This document shows positions 7,813 to 15,627 of a DNA stretch of 21,020 bases, piece by piece. The notes beneath the pieces were generated by a model that saw only the letters and a program-made list of their open reading frames with translations, made no database searches and was not told the DNA's origin. Origin of the DNA: Bacteroides sp. (GTDB lineage: Bacteria; Bacteroidota; Bacteroidia; Bacteroidales; Bacteroidaceae); NCBI GenBank assembly GCA_019412865.1, contig DXOJ01000344.1:1-21020 (forward strand), written 5' to 3'. The position numbers and the translations under genes are program-made. Positions within the stretch are counted from its first letter, which is position 1; every line of letters starts with the position of its first letter.

Positions 7813-9261
7813 ATGAAAAAGCTCTTATGTATACTCTTCTGCCTGCTGTCCGCATGGGGCGGCAAGGCGCAGACCCTCTACAGAGACCAGATACGGGTGG
7901 ACAAACTGTCTGTTACACGCAGCGACGACAACTGCCTGACCGTCCACATGAATCTCATCTTGCAGGAGAAACTGGAGCTAGCCTCCAACAACTCCCTCAC
8001 GCTGACTCCCTATCTCGAAGCGGAGGGACGGACAAAGACCTTGCCTTCCATCATGGTGTACGGGCGGAAACGCCAACTGGTCAATCAACGAAACAACCGG
8101 CAACCCGAACTGGCATACGCCGTCATCCGCCGCCAACGGCATGAAAGGCAAAAGACTGACTATCTGGTGCAAATCCCATACGAAGCATGGATGAGCCGCG
8201 CCAACCTGAAACTGAATATCGACGTATGCGGATGTTGCGACGAAATAGACAAGAACAGCGGTGAAAGGATTGCCCAACTGAATATCGCTCCGCTGAAATT
8301 GCAACCCGCCATCGCTTACATCACTCCAAAAGCGGAAGGGGTGAAGCACCGTGCCGTAGAGGGGACTGCTTACCTTGACTTTCCGGTGAACAAGATTATT
8401 ATTTATCCGGAGTATCGGCGCAACTCGACCGAACTGACCAAAATACGGAACGGCATCGATACGGTGCGCAATGACAAGAACACCCGGATCACCGGTATCA
8501 GGATACACGGTTATGCCTCCCCCGAAGGGAGTTACGCTGTCAACACGCGTTTGGCAAAAGGACGTACACAAGCGTTGGTGGATTACGTGACTAGTTATTA
8601 CAATTTCGACCGTTCTCTGATTGCTTCCGAATATACACCGGAAGACTGGGAAGGATTCCGCAAGTTTGTCGAAGCCTCATCCATGGACAAAAAAGAGGAG
8701 GTGCTCGCCACGATGGATCATCCGGCAATGACTCCCGACGAGAAGGAACGCAAGATAGCCGCACTGCTCGGACCGCAAGCCTACCGCCACTATCTGCTGG
8801 ACGAATGTTATCCGGCACTGCGCCATTCGGACTATACGGTCAGTTACACCGTGCGCGGCTTCAACCTCGACGAGTCCAAGGAGATTATCAAGACCCGTCC
8901 ACAGCAGCTTAGCCTGGAGGAGATTTATCTCGTGGCACAAAGTTACGAACCCGGAAGCGAGGAGTTCAACCACACATTCCAAGTGGCAGCCGTCTTGTTC
9001 CCGACTGATCCGACTGCCAACCTCAACGCCGCGGCTATGGAAATCCAAAAAGGAGGTGACCTGACTGCCGCCAAGGCGCATCTGGCGAAAGCAGACCCGA
9101 AAGCTGCGGAGACGATGAACAACCTTGGAGTGATCGCCCTGTTGGAAGGAGACTTGACAACTGCCGAAAAATACTTTGAAGAAGCGAAAGCCGCCGGACT
9201 GGTATCTACGGCAGAGACCAACCTGAACGAACTGAAGAAAAAACAGAATTACCCTCACTAA
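7813..9261 (+). CDS. DUF3868-domain protein with OmpA-like and TPR regions, fimbrial accessory
   Basis: The 482-residue protein has a cleavable signal peptide (M-K-K-L-L ... G-K-A-Q, about 1-20). An N-terminal DUF3868-type region (about 20-135) ends near a Cys cluster V-C-G-C-C. An OmpA-like segment (about 190-290) follows, with the motif I-H-G-Y-A-S-P-E-G near residue 233 followed by N-x-x-L-A-K-G-R-x-x-A, the usual peptidoglycan-binding pattern. The C-terminus (about 405-475) has TPR-like helices (N-N-L-G-V-I-A-L-L-E-G-D). Proteins of this kind sit next to DUF3575 genes in Bacteroides fimbrial loci. Its likely place is the periplasm, bridging outer membrane and cell wall. It lies 13 bases after its partner and is followed by a terminator, so these two genes form their own unit, separate from the pilins. 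Confidence 0.85.
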   Translation: MKKLLCILFCLLSAWGGKAQTLYRDQIRVDKLSVTRSDDNCLTVHMNLILQEKLELASNNSLTLTPYLEAEGRTKTLPSIMVYGRKRQLVNQRNNRQPELAYAVIRRQRHERQKTDYLVQIPYEAWMSRANLKLNIDVCGCCDEIDKNSGERIAQLNIAPLKLQPAIAYITPKAEGVKHRAVEGTAYLDFPVNKIIIYPEYRRNSTELTKIRNGIDTVRNDKNTRITGIRIHGYASPEGSYAVNTRLAKGRTQALVDYVTSYYNFDRSLIASEYTPEDWEGFRKFVEASSMDKKEEVLATMDHPAMTPDEKERKIAALLGPQAYRHYLLDECYPALRHSDYTVSYTVRGFNLDESKEIIKTRPQQLSLEEIYLVAQSYEPGSEEFNHTFQVAAVLFPTDPTANLNAAAMEIQKGGDLTAAKAHLAKADPKAAETMNNLGVIALLEGDLTTAEKYFEEAKAAGLVSTAETNLNELKKKQNYPH

Positions 9262-9344
9262 CGCAATTGCTATCCGCATCCTAAATATTCAACAAGCAAA
9301 ACAAACAACATTTCCCGTTCATTTCCCCTTATTGATAATGGAGT

Positions 9345-9380
9345 AAACGCACGACCTGTGAAGGTGGTGCGTTTCTTGTT
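9345..9380 (+). terminator. Hairpin terminator after the DUF3868 gene
   Basis: AAACGCAC pairs with GTGCGTTT (8 bp), then a G-G mismatch, then ACC/GGT closing the six-base loop TGTGAA; CTTGTTT follows. It lies 83 bases after the stop codon. The design is shared with the terminator at 17337-17386. Confidence 0.75.
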
Positions 9381-9621
9381 TCCCATGGGGGGATGTTCAC
9401 CACCGATGAACGTGCCTTAGCCCACCGGACTTCCATCGGACTCTATTTTGCTCCTTCGCTATCATCGTTCCGGCCATTTTTCAGGCCAAGGGAAAACATA
9501 AGCCAAGTAGGCAGATTATTCACCCTGCCTGACATATCATTCAGAAACGAACAAAACACCCACGGCAAAATCCGCCAACGACAGTTTAAAGAAAACACCA
9601 TGAAGATTGACAAGAATGCCG
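9381..9621. other. Intergenic stretch without recognisable feature
   Basis: This is the stretch between the terminator and the pilin promoter. A 90-codon open frame runs through it (9393-9665) but reads into the promoter, has an unlikely composition and no recognisable domain, so I do not call it a gene. No long inverted repeats of the kind that flank invertible promoters were found. Confidence 0.5.
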
Positions 9622-9653
9622 ATTGCCGATTCCCCTTCCGCCCCGTATCTTTG
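9622..9653 (+). promoter_or_regulatory. Promoter of the pilin operon
   Basis: ATTG, then 20 bases, then TATCTTTG: a full match to the Bacteroides -7 element with a one-base deviation at -33. Transcription would start near 9660, about 280 bases before the shaft pilin ATG, so the operon has a long leader. Confidence 0.65.
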
Positions 9654-9659
9654 TCACAT

Positions 9660-9941
9660 CAATGAAAGAAGGAACTTCCTTCCGCCATACACACTTTAAA
9701 CAAAACATATAGAAGTATCAACCAATAAACAAAACAGTGCCTATAAGAAGAAAACCGCAAATCTAACGGAAGCGTCTCTACCTTATCTTACATATAAGGA
9801 CTTCCAAAATTCCAACCGGAATAAACCTATCACAGATGAAACAAGCCCCTACATTATTATCCAATAATGACTCTCTCCTCCCAAAGGAACATTCTAATAA
9901 AACAAAAGCATTCATAAGTATCACTTTAAAACATTAAGACC
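9660..9941 (+). other. Long 5' leader of the pilin operon with several small hairpins
   Basis: The leader predicted from the promoter at 9622-9653 holds a near-palindrome AAGGAA-C-TTCCTT at 9669-9681 close to the start point, a stem CCTTAT/ATAAGG at 9781-9799, and CATTATT/AATAATG with a four-base loop at 9852-9869. None is followed by a T-run, so none looks like a terminator. A regulatory role in pilin expression is possible but unproven. No known riboswitch was recognised. Confidence 0.45.
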
Positions 9942-11213
9942 ATGAAGTTCAGAAGTTTATTTTTAGCAAGTCTTGCCGCAATGGCATTCGCATCTTGCAG
10001 CAACGAAGAAGAAGCAACTACTGCCATTGACGGTGAAGTTAGTCAAAAAGAAGCCATCGTCCAATTTGGCATCGCATTCGCAGCCAGCGAGACCCGAGTT
10101 GCCACAACAGGAACGGACGAGAAAGGAGTTGCAGCTGAAAACACGTTCGTTGACGCAACTATCGTCATCAACCAAGGAATAAACAAAAATGTGCTGACGT
10201 TCGCTCACAGCGATTTCCGTCAGACAAGTGATGAAACTTCTCCCAGCATCCTATGGCTGAAAGAGAAAATCGGTGTTCAGGCAGGAGCAGCGGATGTGTA
10301 CGTATTCTTAAATGCCTCGGCCGATTTGAAAGCTCGCCTGCAATCCACTGCATTTACCAGTTATGCTTCTTTGAAAGAAACCGTTGATTTCTCTACCGGT
10401 ATCGGTGCATTGGAAGGAGACGGAAAGATAGCGGAATCCGGCAAATTCTTGATGTGCAACGAAAGTGGAACGTCTACGCCTGCTGATCCAATATTTACCG
10501 TTAACGAGGTCAACCAACTCACTGTAAAAGTAGCCCGCGTAGCCGCCAAGCTGGAAGAAAAGACTCGGGGCGATAACAACTTCGACGTAACCAATGACCT
10601 TACCAACCAGGCAGGAAAAGCATTAAAAGTCCAGTTGACCGGTTTTGCGTATGCAGGCTTGCAACAAGACAGTTGGGTGTTGAAAAACACAAATCCTATA
10701 GCTGCCAATCTATATCAGCCTTATGGTCCCAGACAAGCTTACGCTTATCAGCCAATCAACGGCAACCAAGCCAATTACTGCATGGAAAACTTGGCGATCA
10801 CGCCGACCAACTGGTCTACAACAACCAACATTGTCTATAAAGGAAAGATTACCGTGGATGGAGAGGCAGTGCCGAACCTCTATGTGACTCCGGACATGAA
10901 AGCTTTCACCAGCATAGCAGATATGGAAGAGGCAGGAATAAAATATGAAGGAATCACCGAAAACAGCAGCATTGACGACTGCTTGGCTGTAGGTCTGAAA
11001 AAGTATGAAAACGGAATATGCTACTATGTAGCCAAAATTGAAACCGCCAATGAAGGTGCCATCATCAAGCGTAACAACATCTACCGCCTCTCGGTCAACT
11101 CCATTGCTAATATCGGGATGCCCTTACCGGAAGACACTCCAGATCCTACATTGCTGAGCCTGACTGTAGAAATCACTCCTTGGACTGTCAACCTGAATTC
11201 ATTTGATCTCTAA
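9942..11213 (+). CDS. Mfa1-like fimbrillin, major (shaft) pilin
   Basis: This 423-residue lipoprotein precursor is the likely pilus shaft. It has a signal peptide ending F-A-S-C with the lipid cysteine at residue 19, then an acidic spacer and a first strand (about 38-48). E-T-R follows at residues 50-52, a good site for Arg-specific cleavage, which in the P. gingivalis Mfa1/FimA family removes the first strand before polymerisation. The body is a two-domain transthyretin-like pilin; the end has the family stretch N-I-Y-R-L-S-V-N-S-I followed by a P-rich segment and the tail I-T-P-W-T-V-N-L-N-S-F-D-L, the likely donor strand. It is first in the operon, separated from the anchor gene by a 124-base gap with a hairpin that could raise shaft output relative to the other subunits. 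Confidence 0.88.
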   Translation: MKFRSLFLASLAAMAFASCSNEEEATTAIDGEVSQKEAIVQFGIAFAASETRVATTGTDEKGVAAENTFVDATIVINQGINKNVLTFAHSDFRQTSDETSPSILWLKEKIGVQAGAADVYVFLNASADLKARLQSTAFTSYASLKETVDFSTGIGALEGDGKIAESGKFLMCNESGTSTPADPIFTVNEVNQLTVKVARVAAKLEEKTRGDNNFDVTNDLTNQAGKALKVQLTGFAYAGLQQDSWVLKNTNPIAANLYQPYGPRQAYAYQPINGNQANYCMENLAITPTNWSTTTNIVYKGKITVDGEAVPNLYVTPDMKAFTSIADMEEAGIKYEGITENSSIDDCLAVGLKKYENGICYYVAKIETANEGAIIKRNNIYRLSVNSIANIGMPLPEDTPDPTLLSLTVEITPWTVNLNSFDL

Positions 11214-11246
11214 CCCCTGCATCATACACAAAACAAACTCAAAGCG

Positions 11247-11278
11247 AGAGAGGGAGCGGTTCACCCCTCTCCCTCTCT
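11247..11278 (+). terminator. Intercistronic hairpin between shaft and anchor genes
   Basis: AGAGAGGGAG pairs perfectly with CTCCCTCTCT (10 bp, 12-base loop). It is followed by ATTAAAATT rather than a strong T-run, and no new promoter is seen before the anchor gene. It probably works as a partial terminator or as an RNA-end stabiliser for the pilin message, letting a minority of transcripts continue. Confidence 0.65.
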
Positions 11279-11337
11279 ATTAAAATTGCCAAACAAAGCA
11301 AGACCGAGATCATTCAACCGTAAAAAGGAGGAAAAGC

Positions 11338-12450
11338 ATGAAACGGATATTCACTTACATACAGAAAAAAGCAACGAATGTAGTACATATCACCGTATTG
11401 GCTGCCGCAATTGCTTCTTGCGACTCCGTCCTCGACTACGACGACGGCGATTGCAGCATCAAATACCGTGTCAAATTCAAGTATGACTATAACATGAAGA
11501 AGGTAGACGCTTTTGCAAGAGAAGTGAAGACTGTCACGCTTTATGCTTTCGACGACAAAGGAAACTTTGTCTACCAGAAAACGGGCGAAGGCGAAATGCT
11601 GGCAGACGGTTCCTACTCCATGGCGGTAGACATCGACCCGAAACAATACCACCTGGTGACTTGGGCCGGACTCGACGACCAGTCGTTTGCTGTCCCCGTA
11701 ATGGACAGCCGTTCTCAAATAGACGACCTTGTTGTCCTCACCCTCCGTGAGACAACCGCCCGCAGCGGAGAAACCGGAGCCGAAGAAGAAGGCAAATTCA
11801 TCGTGAAGAGACAGCTCTCTCCCTTATGGCACGGAGAAGTGATGAACGGGGAAAACCGTATCAGCACCTCGCCCGCCACAGGAGGAACACGCGAAGAGGT
11901 GACCACCATCGGACTGATGAAAAACACCAACCACATCCGCATCATAGTGGCGCAAGTGAACCAGCACCCGGAAACGGAAATTCCGGTTTCGAGGGCTATC
12001 CGCAGCGACATGTTCACTTATTCCATTTATGACGACAACGGGAAGATGAACTATGACAACTCCCTGCTGGAGGACAACCTGCTTACCTACGAACCATTCG
12101 TCACCGAGACGAGCGAGGTCAGCAGCCGCGCCTTCAGCCGCAGCGACGAGCCTGCCACCTATTCCGCCGCCGTGGCGGAATTCAGCGTAGCAAGGCTGCT
12201 GCACACCCAAAATCCGAAATTACGTATCCACCATATAGACTCCGACACCGAACTGCTCCCCAACGGGATGCTCATCCGCTATCTGGAGTTACTGAAGGAA
12301 CAGAACTTCATAGACATGCCAATCCAGGAATATCTCGATCGGGAAGACAGCTACGGCATCATCTTCTTCGTCAATGAGAATCTGACCCTCCTCAAAACCG
12401 CCATTCAAATAAACGACTGGGTGGTCAACCTGAATGAGTTCGAACTTTAA
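11338..12450 (+). CDS. FimB/Mfa2-family fimbrial anchor lipoprotein
   Basis: The 370-residue protein matches the FimB/Mfa2 (DUF1812) family, which caps the base of the pilus and fixes it to the outer membrane. The lipobox I-A-S-C puts the lipid cysteine at residue 28. The family signature follows: an acidic D-C-S-I-K-Y-R-V-K-F-K-Y-D-Y-N, then V-x-x-V-T-L-Y-A-F-D and Y-H-L-V-T-W-A-G-L with S-F-A-V-P. Unlike the other three pilins here it has no Thr-Arg after the first strand, as expected for an anchor that stays uncleaved. Its C-terminus W-V-V-N-L-N-E-F-E-L closely resembles that of the shaft pilin. Translation is favoured by a strong AGGAGG at 11326-11331, rare for this organism, which may compensate for reduced read-through past the hairpin upstream. 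The tip gene starts 11 bases after its stop. Confidence 0.9.
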   Translation: MKRIFTYIQKKATNVVHITVLAAAIASCDSVLDYDDGDCSIKYRVKFKYDYNMKKVDAFAREVKTVTLYAFDDKGNFVYQKTGEGEMLADGSYSMAVDIDPKQYHLVTWAGLDDQSFAVPVMDSRSQIDDLVVLTLRETTARSGETGAEEEGKFIVKRQLSPLWHGEVMNGENRISTSPATGGTREEVTTIGLMKNTNHIRIIVAQVNQHPETEIPVSRAIRSDMFTYSIYDDNGKMNYDNSLLEDNLLTYEPFVTETSEVSSRAFSRSDEPATYSAAVAEFSVARLLHTQNPKLRIHHIDSDTELLPNGMLIRYLELLKEQNFIDMPIQEYLDREDSYGIIFFVNENLTLLKTAIQINDWVVNLNEFEL

Positions 12451-12461
12451 AAGCAAACAAG

Positions 12462-15400
12462 ATGAGAAAATACTTCTACCTATTCACGTTCTTCTTCCTG
12501 CAAGCCGCCATCACCGCTTGCACGGACAGCGAAATCTACGATTCACCGGACAACGGTTCCGGCAGCAACGTAAGGATTATCCTCAATGTCCCCGTTGAGA
12601 ACGGAAAAACGCGCGGGCTGGTTTATGGTTCGGACGAGGAGCCTATAGAAGGCGAAAGTGTCATTAAGGATGTTTACGCGCTGGCATTCAGCAAAAGCAA
12701 CGGTCGCTATCTGGGAAGGCTGCACTCCTACCTGTCGGCCGGTTCGCTCATAGCGAATATCGATGTCGGTCAAATAGGGATGGATGAGCTGACCGTAGTC
12801 GTGCTGACCAACTTGTCGGGTCTGGAAAACGGCAGTGAGTTAATCTACAAAATCAACAACCTCACCCCCGAAAGCGGCACGAAAGAGCAGATATTGAAAT
12901 CACTCGAATACCGGTTTACCGAGAAATGGACACTGACCGAACGTCCGCTCCCGATGTGGGGGGAAACGGACATACAGCCGGTAGAAGAAGCCACCGTGAC
13001 GGGCAGCATCAATCTATACCGTTCCGTATCCAAAATCAATGTCGTGGTCAACCTCGGCCAAGGAATCACGGACGGAGATACGGGCACGGACGTGTTCCGG
13101 CTGAAAAGTGTCCGCGTATATTATGCACGCACCAGCGGTCTGGCTGGTGCGCTGCACGCTCCGGTGACCAATCCGGAAGGCAGCCCGACCATCACCACGC
13201 CTTCTGTTCCTCCCGGTGTGGAGTACTTTCCGAGATACAACGGAGAGGCAGAGAACAATCTGCTGTTCATGAACGTCGTGCCGGAAGGAAGCTATGCCAT
13301 CGAGAACCGGATTTATACGCCCGAATCGAATCAGAAGAACAGCGTGGAGCCGATGTGTCTCGTCGTAGGCGGTTACTACATGGGCAGCGCACAAGAGACT
13401 TTCTACCGGGTAGACTTCAAGCAAGGCAACAAAGGCACGGAGTTTTATGACGCTATCCGCAACCATATCTACACGTTCAACATCAACAACGTCACCCGTC
13501 CGGGAACTGACGATCCCGACCCCGCACTAGATCATGTGGTAGTGGGCATGGACGTGACTATCCGGGAATGGAGCGCGGAATGGATGCAAGGCATCGGCGG
13601 GCAGTACACACTGGAAGTCAGCACGGGCGGCTTCGTACTGGCGGCAAGCAACACATCCCCGACCGCCAACCGGCTACAGGTAAATACCACGCATAATGAG
13701 GCGTGGAGCATCGAATCTCCTTCCGCCGACTGGTTTACGCTGGAAAAAACGGGAACGGGGATCGCCATCACGGCAACCAACAACGAAGGCGGCGAGCGTC
13801 GCGGCACGTTCATCGTGAAGAGCGGCAACTTGCATAAAGTGATTACGCTCCGTCAGCGGGGAAAAGGGACAGCCAACAGCTACATCGTCAACGATGACGG
13901 AAACCACATCGAGCAAGATTTGATTGTGACCGTCAAAGGCAACGGTGAAATAGGTCTGGTAGCAGACGGCATAACATTGGAAGAGAAAGACCCGTACATC
14001 GCCCTAGAAAAGATAGGAGACGTTCAACTGATTTGGGAAACATCCGACGGACTGGTGAGCATCGTGAAGGGCGCGAATGGGAAAGCTGTTTTGGACGAAG
14101 CCAGCGGAAGCATCAAGTACAAGGTTGACCTGACCAAGCAGAATACGCACATCGTAGCCAGTAACAGCCTCAACGCACAGAATTACAGAGGCGGAAACGC
14201 GCTAATCGGAGCGTTTGGGAAAAACACGGATGGCAGTGTGAACTACAGCGACCTGTTATGGACATGGCATATTTGGGTATGTCCGGACTTGGACAGTAAT
14301 GGCGACGGCTATGTCAGTGACTCCGAATTGAGTGCCAAAGACCAGGCATGGGTGACCGGATATACGTTCATGGACCGCAACATGGGAGCTTTGAGCAAAA
14401 ATCCCGGACTGCCTTCTTTAGGATTGCTTTACCAATGGGGACGCAAAGACCCGTTTGTAGGAGCGGCCAAAGTGAGCACCGACCAAAGCAATAACAGGAT
14501 GTACACCCATCTTCCTCTCCAGGCGCAGGGCTACTATTGGAGAAATTCATCGGGAAACATGAGTATCAATGAGGCAGTCAAAGCTCCTACCACTCTGATC
14601 AACGGAACCATTACAGGCGTGGACTATAAATCGCTTTGGGGAACTGCCACCGGACTTGCCGGAGAAGCACATGCCGGAAACAAGACGATATATGACCCGT
14701 GCCCGCACGGCTATCGGGTGCCCAATGTGGCTGCGGTAGTGTTCAAAAGTGGAAACAGTTCCAGCGAGACGAATAACTGGTATGACAACAATCGCTTTTG
14801 GCCGTATACAACCAATAGCAACAGTAGCGACACTTGGCATCAGGTACTTAACATGAACTCATACGGTTGCTGGCTCCGATATGATTCCAATGATAGCCGG
14901 GAAGGTTTAGTGACTTACCAAACATGGAACAATTACGGCACTTCATGGCGTCCCAATTGGAAAGGGGACATAACCGACCCGAGCAATACAGCCAATATAG
15001 GTAAAGTTGGATTTACATGGTTACCGCTATCCGGCATCTACGAAGGGGATGTCAACAGCTTCTCCAATCTGGATGGTGAAAATTCACTATTAGTGAACAG
15101 CATTATGTGGACGAACTCCTCCGTCAAGATAACCAACGCCCTCGAACGACCTGCCGCCATGTTCCTGCACGGTATTGAGGCCGGCAATAATGGTTCTCGA
15201 AACGGGAACCACATACATAAACTGAAAGAAAACGAGAACGCACTGTATGCCAAGCCTCAACACGCCGGTGCGGTACGCTGTGTAAGAGATATAAAAGTGC
15301 AAATCGGAGAAGAAAATGCCATCAAGCTGCCTGGAACGATTACTTTGGGAAAGAATGAGGGCAGCACCCAAGCCGCAGAACTGACCTCCCTCATGGACAG

Positions 15401-15596
15401 TTGGGAAGTGGTAGACCCGGGGGCTATCTGGTTCGTCATGACTCCGGACACAGGTCCTGTCGGCAGCAAGCAGGCACTGACCTTCCGGGCCACGCAAACC
15501 AATACAACCGGAAGCGTACGCTCCGCACAACTGAAAATCAGGTTCAACGATACGGCGGGGACTACCAGGACGATCGTGGTGACCCAAGCAAAGTAA
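12462..15596 (+). CDS. Large fimbrillin-like tip/adhesin lipoprotein with BACON-like and Fib_succ_major-type domains
   Basis: This 1044-residue protein is a lipoprotein precursor (lipobox I-T-A-C, Cys20) with a first strand ending K-T-R at residues 49-51, as in cleaved fimbrillins. The first 370 residues look like a DUF4906-type fimbrillin pair. A BACON-like Ig domain (about 377-468) ends in V-I-T-L-R-Q-R-G. A Fib_succ_major-type (C-type-lectin-like) domain (about 600-944) has W-T-W-H-I-W-V, F-M-D-R-N-M-G-A, Y-Q-W-G-R-K-D-P, D-P-C-P-H-G-Y-R-V-P and A-V-R-C-V-R-D. A last Ig/BACON-like domain (about 945-1044) ends I-V-V-T-Q-A-K. Inside the Fib_succ domain, residues 611-622 form a canonical 12-residue EF-hand loop, so calcium binding is likely. 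It lacks the donor tail of the shaft and anchor. Position and size suggest a surface-exposed tip that binds glycan or protein; the ligand is unknown. Confidence 0.85.
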   Translation: MRKYFYLFTFFFLQAAITACTDSEIYDSPDNGSGSNVRIILNVPVENGKTRGLVYGSDEEPIEGESVIKDVYALAFSKSNGRYLGRLHSYLSAGSLIANIDVGQIGMDELTVVVLTNLSGLENGSELIYKINNLTPESGTKEQILKSLEYRFTEKWTLTERPLPMWGETDIQPVEEATVTGSINLYRSVSKINVVVNLGQGITDGDTGTDVFRLKSVRVYYARTSGLAGALHAPVTNPEGSPTITTPSVPPGVEYFPRYNGEAENNLLFMNVVPEGSYAIENRIYTPESNQKNSVEPMCLVVGGYYMGSAQETFYRVDFKQGNKGTEFYDAIRNHIYTFNINNVTRPGTDDPDPALDHVVVGMDVTIREWSAEWMQGIGGQYTLEVSTGGFVLAASNTSPTANRLQVNTTHNEAWSIESPSADWFTLEKTGTGIAITATNNEGGERRGTFIVKSGNLHKVITLRQRGKGTANSYIVNDDGNHIEQDLIVTVKGNGEIGLVADGITLEEKDPYIALEKIGDVQLIWETSDGLVSIVKGANGKAVLDEASGSIKYKVDLTKQNTHIVASNSLNAQNYRGGNALIGAFGKNTDGSVNYSDLLWTWHIWVCPDLDSNGDGYVSDSELSAKDQAWVTGYTFMDRNMGALSKNPGLPSLGLLYQWGRKDPFVGAAKVSTDQSNNRMYTHLPLQAQGYYWRNSSGNMSINEAVKAPTTLINGTITGVDYKSLWGTATGLAGEAHAGNKTIYDPCPHGYRVPNVAAVVFKSGNSSSETNNWYDNNRFWPYTTNSNSSDTWHQVLNMNSYGCWLRYDSNDSREGLVTYQTWNNYGTSWRPNWKGDITDPSNTANIGKVGFTWLPLSGIYEGDVNSFSNLDGENSLLVNSIMWTNSSVKITNALERPAAMFLHGIEAGNNGSRNGNHIHKLKENENALYAKPQHAGAVRCVRDIKVQIGEENAIKLPGTITLGKNEGSTQAAELTSLMDSWEVVDPGAIWFVMTPDTGPVGSKQALTFRATQTNTTGSVRSAQLKIRFNDTAGTTRTIVVTQAK

Positions 15597-15627
15597 CCAA
15601 TGAAACAAACTAAAAACTGTGACAATT

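Noticed and set aside
9393..9665. 90-codon open frame between the two fimbrial units
   Set aside because: It runs through the likely pilin promoter, has no domain or signal, starts without a ribosome site and its composition is unlike a real protein.
9381..9941. Invertible promoter controlling the pilins
   Set aside because: Phase-variable promoters in Bacteroides are flanked by inverted repeats. I searched by eye for long repeats on both sides of 9622-9653 and found only short hairpins inside the leader, and no invertase gene lies in the window.
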